Part shown: positions 35,165 to 48,092 of the stretch, piece by piece
Numbering within the stretch: position 1 is the stretch's first letter
Layout of the letters: every line of letters starts with the position of its first letter
Assembly (NCBI GenBank): GCA_019426215.1
Contig: CM033402.1
Coordinates: 2,046,001-2,110,000 of the forward strand
Length of the DNA stretch: 64,000 bases
Direction of reading: 5' to 3'
From: Buddleja alternifolia
Taxonomy: Eukaryota; Streptophyta; Magnoliopsida; Lamiales; Scrophulariaceae
The notes under the pieces: model-generated
The model's database searches: none
The model's input: the letters and a program-made list of their open reading frames with translations, nothing else
Told to the model about the DNA's origin: nothing
Translations under genes and position numbers: made by a program

Positions 35165-36590
35165 GTATTTAGGTCATCCTAACTAATGTCGTTCATCCTT
35201 TTTCAAATAGAATGCCGACATTGCCCCTACTTTGGTTTTACTTTTTTTTTTTTTTTTCAATTTCAAGTTTTTGTTATTTGTGATTTGTTTGATTCTTTTT
35301 TCTTTGAACAACATAGTTTGATCATTTTATTCAATACCCGCTCCTTCGAGGCTAGAAGTTGGTCGGCCTCGAAGGTCGCTACTCTCCCATAATTGTCAAT
35401 CGGCCTGACAAATCGTTTGCAGGGCCGCCACCCCTAAAAAGATTGTTACTCGTTGTGGTCTGCTATCATTCGAGGCACCATTATTCGTAGAGATTGTCAC
35501 CTCACACGTGCGACGCTTGAATGGCGGTTAGACACGAGGAATGTTACCCCCGTGGCTCAGAAGTTTCTCAGAGTCCGTAATTCGTTCCTCAAGGCTCAAG
35601 GCTCGAAAGAACCCAATAGGTGCCACCACTCTGGTGGACTGTGGGACACCCAGTCTCGTGAGTCGTCACCCATGCCCTGGGGGCGGCTTCTATTGACGTA
35701 GTGCTCGATATGTTTTAATTTTTTTTGAAATATTTATTAAGTATGATATTAACTTCTACCTTAATATCTATTGAGTTCATCTTCTTCTTGAAACTATTTA
35801 TGATGGAATTCTTTTTTCCATAGAACTCAGGCACCTACCACCACCTAACCTAGACCAATCAATTCTACACTCATGCACTTAGACTTGTTTTGGATTTAAT
35901 TCAAATCCGATCCAGTTTGGTTGTTTGCCATCTCAAGTTTTAATCAAGTATGAATAGTTTAATATTGATGTGGGTACATTTTTAACAATTTTTATAAAGA
36001 AACAATAAAAACATGAGAGGAAGGATAGCAAATGTCGTCATTGGAAAATGTAAATTTTTCTCATGGGAATGAGTCGATTACATGATCTACAACATCAATG
36101 ATCTTCTCCCCTCTTTTCTCACATTTCTTTTGTCTTTTTTCATTCTCTCGCATTTTCTATCATCAACCTTTTTTTTTTCTCTCCAGCATATTTCTAATTA
36201 CTTATAAATTTTTATTTCTTATATAAGATTAGAACATAGATATTATGCTTAAATAATCAAGTAAAAATTTAAGTATATTTTTTAATTGATTAAGCACATG
36301 CATCAAGTGTGTCCATGTGATTAGTGTTTATAAATGAACTGGCAAAATTGCCCTCACTGAAATAAGATTATGCCACAGTAGTTTTGTCTTCTCTTCTCTT
36401 TAATTCACAACGAGTTCTCACTTCCTCTATCCATTCTTAACTGAATTATTTCTCATTAAAAAAAATACTCTCATATAAATATATAAAAATATTGTATATT
36501 TAAAATTTAAGCACTTACATCGAATATGCCATATCTGCTACTATGCAAAAAAAACCTTATGTTGAGTTTTAATAAGCTGAATTATTTCTC
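35165..36590. other. Gene-free stretch with an unexplained GC-rich island
   Basis: From about 35335 to 35705 the sequence is clearly GC-richer than its surroundings (for example CCATGCCCTGGGGGCGGC) and carries an open frame of 82 codons with no recognisable domain. The rest is AT-rich without features. Confidence 0.35.
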
Positions 36591-36596
36591 AATACG

Positions 36597-38022
36597 TTGG
36601 ATATGGTTCATTATTTTTTTAATGAAGGGAGATGGGACGAGGAGGCTTTGGCAAGTGTTTTACCGGAGGATTTGGTGCAACGAGTGGTTGATATTCCGAT
36701 TGATTTTAGTGGATCGGATGAGATGGTTTGGTGTGGCTCAACAACTGGGAAGTTCTGTGTGAAGTCGGCTTGGAAGTTGTTGAGAGAGGAGAGTGTTTCA
36801 ATCCCTTTGTATCAGAATTTATGGGGTAAATTTCTGAGACCATCGATGTCAATTTTTGCTTGGAGATTGTTGCACAATTGGCTTCCGGTGGATTGTAACA
36901 TGCAAAAAAGAGGGCTTGCTATTGTGTCACAATGTGTTTGTTGTAGGAACCGTAGTTGTGAATCTATAAATCATCTTTTCATGCATAGTGAGCCGGCGAG
37001 ACAAGTTTGTGAGCACTTCGCATCCTTGTGCAATTTCCAGCTCGTTGATTCGAACAAGTTACAAACTTGGTGGACAGCTTGGCATGCTGGTACTACAGGC
37101 AAAAGTGTTAGAAATTTATTGCCTATTCTTATTACGTGGTTCATCTGGTTTGAACGTAATAAAACAAGACATGTGGGAACTCGATTCAGTTGCACACGTA
37201 TTCGACTGAGAGTGGAGCATCATTTACGTCTCCTTCATAATTTTGGGCTGTTATCGGACTATAATTGGAGTGGCGAGACTTATTTGGCTTCTCGGTTGGG
37301 CATCAAACGATTGCAGTAGCCTTTTCTTAAGGTCATTAGTGTTAAGTGGTACGCTCCATCCATCGGCTGGGTTAAGTTGAACACTGATGGGGCTTCTCGT
37401 GAGAATCCGGGAGAAGCAGGCTCGGGAGGTGTACTAAGGGATCATCGGGGGGAATTGATTTTTGCTTTTTCCGATTATGTTAACCAAGCTTCGAACACTT
37501 TCGCAGAATTATTCGGAGTTTGCCGAGGGTTGGAGATGTGTTATAAACTTGGTTATTGTAAAATATGGGTGGAAATTGATGCTAAGGCTGTAATTAATAT
37601 GATTCATTCTACTACCCCAGGAAGCTGGCTCCTTCAGGTTCTTCTTCAGCGGGTCAGAATCATGATGTCTAAAATGGACATTGTGTTCACCCACATTTAC
37701 AGAGAGGGGAACATGTTAGCCGATTACTTAGCCAATATGGCATGTGATGATCATACTTCAATTGTCTTTCGAGGCCCTACTTTTCCATCGTCTCTTTTAG
37801 CTCGGGCTAAAATGGATATTTATTATCCCACTTTCCGTTTTAGATGGATATAGGAAAAAAATAAAAAGAGGGATATAAGTTTTGTAGATGTCATGGTTGA
37901 GCACATATGGACCGTGATTACATGAAAATTTGAGGGAGCTCGTGAGCCCAGGTATGCCTAGAAGTTTTGTAATTGTTGTTTTGAGTTATATGAAATGCTT
38001 ATTTGTTGTGAAAAAAAAAAAG
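36597..38022 (+). mobile_element. 5'-truncated LINE (L1-like) with one in-frame stop
   Basis: The frame starting at 36597 encodes the zinc-binding region downstream of LINE reverse transcriptase (zf-RVT: WGKFLRPSMSIFAWRLLHNWLP, then C-V-C-C and NHLFMHSE). After a single TAG at 37317-37319 the same frame continues into an RNase H of the RVT_3 type (LNTDGASRENPGEAGSGGV, catalytic Asp/Glu/Asp, and HIYREGNMLADYLAN), ending at about 37853. An A11 tail lies at 38011-38022. The reverse transcriptase and endonuclease are missing. Flanking AAGCTGAATTATTTCTC (about 36577) and AAGTTGAATTCTTATTTCC (after the tail) may be a diverged target duplication. Confidence 0.88.
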
Positions 38023-38985
38023 TTGAATTCTTATTTCCATTTGTCAGATTTAACTCCGTTAAGTTTAGCATTAATATACCCGTTTTACCCTTTCATTCAT
38101 TAAGTAGTAATTTTTAAAGACTTAAAATCTTGACCGTTAGATTTTACAACTAAATTTCAACCGTTTGATCTCTTTAAAATATAACTTAAACCAATATCTC
38201 TTTCTCTTTTTTGTTTATAGTCAAATGTTACAGATATGAAACTTGGGTTTCAAGTAATGAAACCACAAATTTGAAATAAATTGAAGATGCCATGTCGAGG
38301 AAGAGGCCGGCATTCTGAAATCTAGCACCGGGGGTGCGGCGAGCCGGCGATGGTCAGATCTCCAAAGGTGTTGGCGACGTCGGTAAAAAATTGTGAGGTA
38401 GGGAGGGCGACATGAAGTAGAGAAGGAATGGAAGGGCAATGGTCGCTGAGGTGGCGGCTTCATGGAGGGGAGGGGGATACACAATGGCAAATTTGGGACG
38501 GTGGGGGTGGCGCGACGGCGAGTCTGGATGATGGAAGTGGTCGTGACTTGAGGAGAGATTTTCTGGCGGGGTTGGCAAAAGTTAAAATTTTATGACGGCA
38601 ATATGATTCTGCTTTATATGCATAAGTAAATTTTTACTTCATATAGCTGCAATGTTTCTATACATATGACGTTTATTGCTTAAATTACATTATAATGTCA
38701 ATTGAGATATTTTGACATAGTATATAATTCTTTTGAGCATATTATTAGTTCCATCGAGTGTTGTAAACCCGTCAAAAAGAAAAAGGAATTGGTGTGCATC
38801 ATTATTTTATATGTTGGTTTGCATATTAAATTTACGTGCATAATACAATAAGAATACGTGACAAACAAGGGAAAATGTCACTTATAGTCCCTAAACTATT
38901 ACATTTGTTTCACTTATGTCCCTGAACTAAAATTTATTATGCTACCGTCCCCAAAGTAATAATTTTGTCTCACATGCTCTTCTAC
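38023..38985. other. Gene-free stretch, possible non-autonomous element with GC-rich centre
   Basis: A GC-rich part at about 38290-38580 (GGCGGC and GGTGGGGG runs) sits in AT-rich sequence, much like the centre of the foldback element at 18.4-18.7 kb. Near 38875 the phrase GTCACTTATAGTCCCTAAAC resembles MITE ends. I could not pair the ends. Confidence 0.3.
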
Positions 38986-38989
38986 TTCG

Positions 38990-39368
38990 TAGATGAGCTA
39001 CAAAATTGGGCAAAGCAAGAATAGCAATGTCGAGACGTCCAGATGCCAGATGAGGAGATTCTGTAGCCGAGTCTTTAACCAAGTTCCGACATGGGCACGA
39101 TGCTTTCCAGAGCAACAAAGACAAAGGTGAGAGCTCGGGCAACGGTGGAGGAGGTAAGTATCACGAGGATAACCAAGCTGAAAATAGCAACACCAGTCAT
39201 GCCAACAAAGTCTCTTCGAGTGGCGGTAATGGGAATAACTCCTCAGAGCGAAAGAAGTCTTTAGTGCCAAAACAAGGGTGTTATTTTTGCAAGGGACCGC
39301 ATTCATATAAGGATTGTCCGAAGCTTAGGACCTTGACCGCAATTGTGGAGGAAATAAAGGCCACCTAA
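38990..39368 (+). pseudogene. Chromovirus-like gag 3' part with CCHC zinc knuckle
   Basis: The frame ending at the TAA of 39366-39368 contains C-Y-F-C-K-G-P-H-S-Y-K-D-C (39279-39317), a perfect CX2CX4HX4C knuckle of Ty3 gag proteins. It is preceded by a low-complexity Ser/Asn/Gly stretch. The capsid part is too degraded to follow. Confidence 0.75.
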
Positions 39369-39476
39369 CGAGAACATGAGAAGAACTTGAAGAAGGGACC
39401 GAGGCATTTAGGATCCGTACAACTTTTAAATGCCATCAAAGCTGAGTCAGTGCCACCCGCATAAAGCAAAGGGCTG

Positions 39477-39800
39477 ATGTACTTTGAGGCACACATCAAT
39501 GAGAGATATACCAAGGCGATGATAGACATGGGGGCAACACATAACTTTGTGACCGCGAATGAGGCGAAAAGGTTGGGCCTTAAGGTAACACGAGGTGAGG
39601 GATGGGTCAAGACGGTGAACTCAGATGCCATACCCCTCAATGGGAGAATCTGTGATATGGTGATGAATCTTGGGCCTTGAACGGGACATGCGGGCTTCTC
39701 GTTGTGAAGTTGGACGACTACAAGGTTGTGATAGGATTGGACTTCTTGTGTAAGGTATGTGCTATCCCAATGTCTATCTTCAATTGCATTTGGATATGGA
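39477..39800 (+). pseudogene. Ty3/chromovirus protease remnant
   Basis: The open frame from 39477 (MYFEAHINERYTKAMID…) matches the start of plant chromovirus proteases: a hydrophobic segment, then the catalytic loop and THNFV…EAKRLGL. The active-site D-T/S-G-A reads D-M-G-A, so activity is lost. After the stop at 39680 another frame continues (LLVVKLDDYKVVIGLDFL). Reverse transcriptase and integrase are deleted between here and the LTR at 40243. Confidence 0.75.
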
Positions 39801-40230
39801 CAAATGATCACTTTTTTTAGTTCCAACCATCGAGAACAACCAAGGAGCAAAGACAAACTCGAAATACTTGTCAGCTATTCAACTTGTTGATGGGGCACAG
39901 AAGGACGGGCCAGTTATAGAGAACTCGACAATGGTAGAGATGCCGAATTCGATTCCACCTTGGCCAGGGACGATTGCCAAACTGCTGAATGTGGACACTC
40001 GCGAGAAAGGTCAACCAATGACGAGACAACTTCGAAGGCAATGATTGATATAGGGACATTCTTGCCAATGAAGACAAGGAAGGAACTCGACATGGCCAAA
40101 CCCCAAGATGAGGCGAGAATTCCCAACAACGTGAAAACTAATGGGTGAATCCAATGAAGCATGATGCGGGACAATGATCAATTGCGCCGAAGGACTTTAA
40201 CAATGCGAGACGATGAGGGCTTTGATGAAT

Positions 40231-40734
40231 TAGGTAGAGGGATGTCACGCACCGACACTTTTCAAGACCTCTCTCCTTATGAGAGATTCAAAAAGATATA
40301 CGATATACTACTACATGTTCTATTATTTATAGTAGTAGGGAGAAGTATGTAGAACTTGTGTAGAAATTTCTTAGAAGTGTAGGAATTTTTAGGAAGTGAT
40401 TAGAAGATTTCTAGATTGTTCCTGGAAGGTCTCTAGAGTCTAGATTTATCCATGTAAATATCTAGAGTAGGAATTTTTCTAGAGAATCAATCTTAGCCTT
40501 TAGAATGAGTGATTCACCACCGTCCATTGAGGAGGTAGAGTTGTACAAATAGAGGGCAACACTTCATTTGTAACATCCAAGAAATTGAGCAATAAAAGTA
40601 CTTAGAGTTTCATCTAACAAGCTTTCTTGTCTAATTTGCCAAATTTTCCTTAGGACACGAGCACGTGCTGGGGTGAAGCTGACTTAGCGAGTCACGCAAA
40701 AGGCGGATCGAGAAGCTAAGTGTCGCACGCGACA
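40231..40734 (+). repeat. 3' LTR and polypurine tract of the chromovirus-like remnant
   Basis: AGGTAGAGGGA (40231-40242) directly precedes TGTCACGCACCGACAC at 40243, the start of a 492-bp LTR ending GTCGCACGCGACA at about 40734. An AATAAA signal at 40591 and a CT-rich end fit the R/U5 part. No second copy lies in the window. Confidence 0.6.
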
Positions 40735-40799
40735 TTACTACGAGAGTAAGTCTGTGACAAAGCGTATTATAAAGATCCAACTGTTGCCACCCATTTTCT

Positions 40800-40940
40800 T
40801 TCTCACATTTTGCCCGACATTCTGGACCATCCACTAACCCAATTGCTGGCCCATCTACTAGCCCACATCCTGCTGCCCATATTTTGGCCCATCCACTACC
40901 TCACATGCTGGCCCATACACTACACATTCTGGTCCGTCGG
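40800..40940. repeat. Degenerate tandem repeat of GGCCCATCCACTA
   Basis: Six to seven units of about 20 bp with the core CTGGCCCATCCACTA / CTGCCCAT…TTGGCCCATC follow one another, with many substitutions. Confidence 0.6.
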
Positions 40941-43143
40941 GTTCATCCAGCGTTAGTTTTTAAGGGTTAGACATTACTAGCTATTTTTTTTTATTGTTGA
41001 TATTATTAGCTGTTTTTTTAGAGTTATTACTACTACATTGTTAAAGATAATCTAATTTGTATTGTTTTTGACGCTGTAAACTTTTTATTGAATGAAATAA
41101 AATGACCGTTTTTTCCTATAAAAACAAATAGGCGTCATTAGCATAAAATTCATCGATTTGCAAACAAATATAAATTTATTTCATAGAGAAGTTAGTCATA
41201 AATGCACTTAAATGATATTTAAGTGGATAGTAAATTTCGTTATCTCCAATATAAAAATGAAAGATCACTTGCTAGCAAATATTAGAGTAATTTTCAAAGA
41301 GTCAACAAAGTATTCCGTGTGTAACAAAAAAAAAAACAAACAAAGAAAGCATTTCGTGTAAATAAATTCCCTTTATTGGAGTAAGCAGATATGACATAAT
41401 CTAATTTTTAAATTACAAAAGAAAAATGTCAAATTACAAGATTTGGTCTACCTTTTGACCATTTCAGAAACTAAAAGAATTATTATGACCCTTCACAAAT
41501 CATAAACACACGTGCCACCACGTCTAGACTCTGACATGGTGTGTATGTTTATCTAGTGACTATAATAATTATTAAGTGTTGACCATCACTAAACAATAAT
41601 ATAATTAATTATTTAATAAAATCTAATAATTTGCTGCACTGTCTACCAACGATGACAGGCACACTCAAGAAAATAATAAATTTGTCCATTGATTAAGCTT
41701 AAGCATTCCATTTGATTTGTGGATAGAGAATTATTGTTGGGATAATCGGGATCCAAATCTCACGATGTTCACAATTATACATATAACATGATCTATGTAA
41801 ACTTCATCAACGCGAAATTCTCAACAAATAAAATCAATTTTTTAATCAATAGAGCCCCGTAACATAAATTTTTTTATTACAATCATATCAAATCTCACAT
41901 TCTCATGATATCTTAAGAAAAAGTCTAATCACCTAAATAAAATACTCCTATATTCTAAAATAAATTACCATATTAATCTCATCGTGAATATATTCATAAG
42001 TCAATACTCCAAAATATTGCTTCATTCTCTCAAAAAAGGTAAAACATATTTTGATAGATGATAACCGTAAAATTTGAAAATCAAGTAATATAGTACTAGT
42101 TCATTAGATGTTACATCAGACGAAAAACACTAAAAGCACTAAAAACATTGATTAAGTACGAGTTCCATACATTTTGATTTTTTTAAAATTAGATAATAAT
42201 AAGACATTTGTTGAATATCAATACGCCTGATCTACAACATTTGATGTAGCATATATCGTAGATGAGGTGGGCCCTACAACTGCATAATTGACGAATGTAG
42301 AATACATTTTCGTAGAATCAATTACGACTAGACTTTAAACTTTCAACTTTGTTAAAACGTGATTTTTCAACCATGGATAGAATGACATGTATTATTGTTT
42401 GACATAGTGAGACAGAAATTCAGTTGGTTTCAACGGTCAGTCATTTTCTATAAAAAAAGGGACCTCACTGTAATTTTCCCCCATTATTCTTTTTTGCATT
42501 TCACACTTTTTTGCCTCATAATAATGGTATCATATACATACATATATTCATATTCATTAGTGAGGATCATAAATTCATAATCCATAATCTACACCAATAA
42601 TCATCATAATTTTCATCTCCTGCTCTTCTCTCAGCCGTTAATCATGTTGCATTGACGAACATTGGTACCTATTTTTTTCCTGTATTTTTTTTGTGAAAAT
42701 TTTCATTTATGTTGATGAAATGGCGTTGATTAGATACAGATTCTGTGTTTATATAGGCGATCATTCATAATCCGTGCTTTTAATGCGCGATTTCGTTGAT
42801 TGATGTTTGTATTAATCGATGAGCTGTAATCGTGGATTTGTATATGATTTTTTGGTGGAATTTAGGGTTCTTTGGTTGAATTTTGATATAGGCTTGTATT
42901 AGAATTGATTTTGCGTACACTTTATGTGTTTATTTCTTGTGCTTTTTGATGAATTGTTTCCGGTGCTTATTAATTTGTAATCGAAGATTTCATGATTTGG
43001 CTTCTGTTACAGTGATGATTTTCATCTGTTTTCTTCCCTTTTTGGGTGGCTGTCTTTGATTGTGTTTAATTTCGCAGTTCGAGCGAGTGAAGATTGCTAT
43101 ATATAACTTAGTGAGAAGCATTGCAGGAGATTATAAATTTGTG
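40941..43143 (+). other. Intergenic stretch and 5' leader of the myosin-binding protein gene
   Basis: Most is AT-rich without features. TTTCGCAG/TTCGAGCG at 43077 looks like the acceptor of a 5' UTR intron; a donor may lie near 42664 (ATTG/GTACCT). The start codon follows 67 bp after this acceptor. Confidence 0.4.
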
Positions 43144-46100
43144 ATGGCTGCTGAGATTTCATCTGTGAAAAAGAAGAAACCCCCTGGATTTATGACTCTC
43201 TTGTCGTCTGCCGCCTGCGAATGGTTCTTAATATTTTTGCTGTTTTTGGATGCACTGTTTTCGTATTTGCTCACGAAATTTGCTCATTACTGCGATTTAG
43301 AAACGCCTTGCCCGTTATGCTCAAGGATTGATCATTTTTTTGGGGAAAAGAAACCGGGATGTTGTTGGAGCCTGTTATGCAGTAATCATAAAGAAGAGAT
43401 ATCATCTTTAGTATCTTGTTCTATCCATAGTAAACTTGTTGATGTTAATGGAATGTGCGAAGAATGTCTCATGCCAATTGCCATGCAAAACAAATCCAAT
43501 TCTGAGTCGTATAAGTTGTTGGTTGGTAAATTGTGGGTCGATGTCGAGCGATCTGCTATACAGAACTTAATGCTGAATAAGTCCATAAGGGCCGGTTCTT
43601 CAGCTCGTAAGACATGTTCATGCTGCAACAAGACATGGAGAACTAAATCTAATGCTGAAAGATTGCTTGAGCTTACCCCGGTCGGTTTAGGGGCTAAAGC
43701 CAATATCAAACCTCCTCTGCCTCGTGTTCCAGGGCGAAGCCGTTTTAGTCGTCGGAATAGCTTTATGAGGCTAAGAGATATATTCACAGGGCAAATTAGT
43801 AGTGAGACATTGTCTGATGTGGGCTATAGCAAGCTTAAAATCTCCTCAGATTCCGAGTCTGAGGTACCAATCTCTGAGGATGACGATGATGCTGGGTCGA
43901 GTTGTAGTAATTATAGTAAACCCGAATATAATGTGGTTTCTTCAGAGAAGCAAACATATCAAGGGTCTGAAGTGGAGCCTCTAATTCTAGATCAACCTGA
44001 TTTGCTTGATTTAAGTGAGGGCAAGAATGTTAATTCTTTGTTTTGGGATGGTTTTATGGAGAATGATTTAAGAGAGCTTAATTGGGCAGATTCTTATCAT
44101 AAACCGAGTCCTCATTTAACAGAAGAGCTGATTTCATTAGATGTTCATCAACCATCTGATATGGGAGGAGGTTCTTTTGGTGCAACTGCAGAGATCTCTA
44201 ACGTTTCTCTCCCTCACATGTCGGCCCTCTCTGTACTATCCGAGCTTCTTTCATTAAACAGTGTTCCTTCCTCTTCCAATACCGTGGCAATAACAAAGAA
44301 GAGTAAGCTCTAATTCCTGTATAAACTTTATAACATCATCGTGTCTAGTGCTTGTGATTTGCTCTAACTTGTGAAGTGTGTTTGCAGCAATAAATGTTGG
44401 TGATAAAGAACATACATCTCCAAGAATTCATGTAAGAACTGCTGAAGGAATTTCTTTGGACGATGCTCATTCATCATCAGAGTCAACTAGTAAGAATCTA
44501 ACTGATGATTTGACTCGGAGTACTGAAAAGCGGGAATTATCGCGTAAACAAGCGCTTGAGCCAATCAAAGCCGAAGAAGAGTTGAAATCTCCATTAGAAG
44601 TATTTACTTCTGAGGTGGGCTTATTGTTAAAACGTGATAGTTTGACCCAGAGTACTGAAAAGAGGGAATTATCATGTAAACAAGCTTTTGAGGCAATTAA
44701 AACCGAAGAAGAGATGAAGTCTCTATCACAAGTATCTACTTCTGGAGTGGACTTGTCAAAAAATCTAACTGATAGCTTGACTCATAGTACTGAAAAGAGG
44801 AAACTATCGTGTAAACTAGAAGTTGAGCTAATCAAAACCCAAGAAGAAATGAAGTCTCTATCACAAATATCTGCTTCTGAGGTGGGCTTGTTGTCAAAAG
44901 ATCTGACCGATAATTTGACTCGGAGTATTGAAGAGAGGGATTTGTCGTGTAAACAAGCGGTTGAGCCAATAAAAACAGAAGAAGAAATGAAGTCTCTATC
45001 ACAAGTATCTACTTCTGAGGTGGGCTTCTTGTCAGAAAATTCAACTGATGATTCGACTCAGAGTACTGAAAAGAGCGGATTATCAATTAAGCAAGCAGTT
45101 GAGCTAATCAAAACCCAAGAAGAAATGAAGTCTCTATCACAAATATCTACTTCTGAAGAGGGGGGGTTGTCAAACAATCTAACTGATAATTTGACTCAGA
45201 ATACTGAAAAGAGCGAATTATCACATAAGCAAGCGGTTGAGCCAATAAAGACCGAAGAAGAAATGAAGTCTCTATCACAAGTATCTACTTCTGAGGTGGG
45301 CTTGCTGTCAAAAAATCTAGCTGATAATTTGACTCAGAGTTCTGAAAGGAACGAATTATCATGTAAACAAGCGGTTGAGCCAATCAAAACTGAAGAAAAA
45401 ATGAAGTCTCTATCACAAGTATCTACTTCAGAGGTGGGCCTATTGTCAAAAGACACAAGTTTCCGAGCTTGTGAAAAACAGAATGAATCAAATAAAGGTG
45501 AAGATAATGATAGTTCTTCGCAGGAAATTACAATTTCAGTCTCAATGAAGAGAAACGACTCTAGCTATGAATCTTTGGATGAAGCCAGTCTCAATGATGT
45601 TGAAGGTGAAAATAATATTGACCGACTAAAGCGACAGGCTGAGCACGATAGAAACTGCTTGAATTCTTTATACAAGGAATTGGAAGAAGAAAGAAACGCA
45701 GCTGCTATTAGTGCAAATCAGGCAATGGCTATGATTACAAGATTGCAGGAGGAGAAAGCAGCACTTCACATGGAGGCCTTGCAATACCTAAGAATGATGG
45801 AGGAGCAAGCGGAGTATGATATGGAGGCGCTTCAAAGAGCTAATGATCTTCTCTCCGAAAGGGAAAAGGAATTGCAAGACTTGGAAAGTGAATTAGAATT
45901 TTACAAAAATAATTTTGCTGATGAATCAGGGGTAGAGGATGCACGAACAGAAACTTCAATTTTGGAATATTCAAAATCAGCAGAAAATTCCAAGGAAAAT
46001 TGTAACTGTGAAACGGAGAATAATTCAGTTTCGAGCTTTGAGGATGAAAAACTCTATGTCTCACAGTGTTTGAAGAAGTTGGAGAATAAGTTCCATTTAG

Positions 46101-46450
46101 CTTATTGTAGTGGGAAATTAGAAGAAGACATGTCAAATGGACTAAACTCTGAGATTGAAGAGACAAAAAAAAGTTTAGTATTAAATGGAAATCTTTCTCA
46201 TGACAAGGAAAATAATTGTCACTTTGAAAAGAGTGATAAAATATCAGAAAATGGAAGTGATACAAACTCGGCTATTTTTGAGAAGGAAATTGCGAAACTT
46301 TATGACAGGTTAGAAGCACTTGAGAATGACCGAGATTTCATCAAGCATGCTTCTAACTTGCTTCGGAATGGAAATGACGGGTTGCAATTAATCGAGGAAA
46401 TAGCTCATCAGCTACAAGAGTTGAGGAAGATAGAATTCAAAAATAGATGA
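43144..46450 (+). CDS. Myosin-binding protein (GTD-binding/DUF593, MYOB family)
   Basis: The coding sequence is join(43144..44302, 44388..46450), 1073 residues, with frame kept across the 85-bp intron (AAGA/GTAAGC … TTGCAG/CAATAA). An N-terminal membrane segment (about residues 24-45, WFLIFLLFLDALFSYLLTKF) is followed by a Cys-rich luminal-type motif (TPCPLCSRIDHFFG), both typical of MYOB proteins. The GTD-binding domain lies at about 793-890 (NIDRLKRQAEHDRNCLNSLY…) and is a coiled coil that binds the globular tail of class XI myosins. In Arabidopsis MYOBs define vesicles driven by myosin XI during cytoplasmic streaming. A middle region of seven 46-residue repeats is described separately. I start at 43144 because the upstream in-frame codons overlap the splice acceptor. 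Confidence 0.92.
44519..45460 (+). repeat. Seven in-frame coding repeats of about 46 codons
   Basis: Each unit runs STEK(R/S)(E/K/G)LS-x-KQ-x-x-E-x-IKTEEEMKSLSQ(V/I)STSEVGLLSK-(N/D)LTD(N/D)LT(Q/R). Units are 44-46 codons long (132-138 bp) and similar in DNA as well as protein. They follow the intron and precede the coiled coil, about residues 430-740, and are charged and probably disordered. They do not match a domain I know. Confidence 0.9.
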
Positions 46451-47756
46451 CTATCTAGCCTCGGAGGTTGCATATATCTCAATTGAAAAGTAAGCATTTC
46501 CTTTTACTTGATTAAATTCTAGGTACAATCCCCCAGTTGGAGTCTTGGAGATACATTTTTACTGCATGATTAGATTTTTTTTTTTTGAAATAGTGAAAAA
46601 AGAATGTGTTCACTTTGTTTGGTTCAAGGAATTTGACGAAGGTTATTCTAGGGCAGAGAAAAACAAAATTTTAAAAATACAATATCTCGAGCTTGTTTTG
46701 GTTGTCTAGGGAAAACAACGGGAATGAGGTAGATCACTTGTTCATGCTTTTCCTAGATTTTCTCATCTTTTCTTGTGGAAAATGAGTTTTTCCTATTTAT
46801 ATGATATTTTCCTCAAGTTTCTTTTCCTTAGCATTTTCCCACTAGCATTTTTCTTTTCTCTACCAAAACCGTGGCACCAAACAGGGCGCAAAACATCTTT
46901 AAAAGTTACAGCTTTAGCGGTACAAGAACAATGTGATGCATCCTAACAATTACATTTATGAATGTTAGCGACATTTATCCGCTTGATATGGAATCCTGCT
47001 GAAAGTTTTTAAGAACAACCTCATTGTCCTAACTACGCGAAATGAAACTGTTCAATATATAGTCACTATTGTTGATGCTTGATTCTATTCCTAATCCTTC
47101 TCATGTAGATATTGATCAGCTGAGACTACTCTATCCACAATTATTGTCATAATTTTATGGTTTTGTATTCTAAAGGGCTTCAATGAAACATATGATTGTT
47201 TCCTAAAAAACATATAACTTCATTGTCGGTAAAAGATCAGATTTATGTCAGCACTTCGACAGAAATATGAGGATAGAACTGCATAAATCTCTTTTTCTTG
47301 TGCTGTTTTCTATCTTAAGTTTTACCGATACATTTTCCAGATACCGTTACAATTGAAGGGGCCAAAGATTGGAGAGAGTAAAGATGTATCTCAAGTATCT
47401 TTTTCAAGATGACAGCAAGTATTTTTCCCCCCCTACAATTAATTAATGTTGATCTTGGTTTTACATTTTCCAATTGAATTTCGTTCTTTGAGCATAGATT
47501 GGGTTTTGTTCTCATTAGGAACTAGTTTTATTATAGAGTCACATACATGTTGATTATGTTCTTGTAATAGGAGATCGTGTGCATTATGTATATGGTTGTA
47601 TGCCCTCGGTTTGGCTCTAGCATACCCTTTGTGACTTTTTTCATCCGTTTACACAATGCAATTTTGCTCCTATGAAATCGACGTGTTGTAGCTTCTATAC
47701 CTTTATAAAGTTGAATAAAGTATGAATTAAGATTTATATGGTAATTTAAAAGGTTA
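46451..47756. other. 3' UTR and intergenic stretch
   Basis: It follows the myosin-binding protein gene. I recognise no gene or repeat; the short ORFs are on the complementary strand and without domains. Confidence 0.45.
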
Positions 47757-48092
47757 AGGGTAAAAATCATTACCCATTCGAACTTTGCTTGGGGTTTTAT
47801 ATTTTCCTATCTATTGGCATATTCTGGCGGAATATTCCATCGGAGTTTAAGCACGTATAGCGGAGTTAGATAAAAAAGTGTAACAAAGTTTGGATAAAAA
47901 AGTATAGACAAAATAATTTGAATAAAAAAGTGTAAAAAAAATAAGTTTGTTCAAACTCCACTCCGCCGTAAATATGCTAATAGATAGGAAAGTGTAAAAC
48001 CCGTGACTTGAAATAAAAAAGTATAACGAAAAATAATTTAGATAAAAAAGTATAAAAATAATGTAAAATTGAGATGAATTATTGTTTTACCC
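47757..48092. mobile_element. Foldback MITE with internal GATAAAAAAGTGTA repeats
   Basis: GGGTAAAAATCATTACCC at the left and TATTGTTTTACCC at the right are inverted ends. Nearer the centre, TTTCCTATCTATTGGCATATT is mirrored by AATATGCTAATAGATAGGAAA, and TCGGAGTTT by AAACTCCACTCCG. The interior repeats GGATAAAAAAGT(G/A)TA about five times. No clear target duplication. Confidence 0.65.

Noticed and set aside
39365..39856. - strand ORF of 163 aa
   Set aside because: Opposite strand of the chromovirus protease remnant; no domain.
45840..46265. - strand ORF of 141 aa
   Set aside because: Antisense shadow of the myosin-binding protein coding region.
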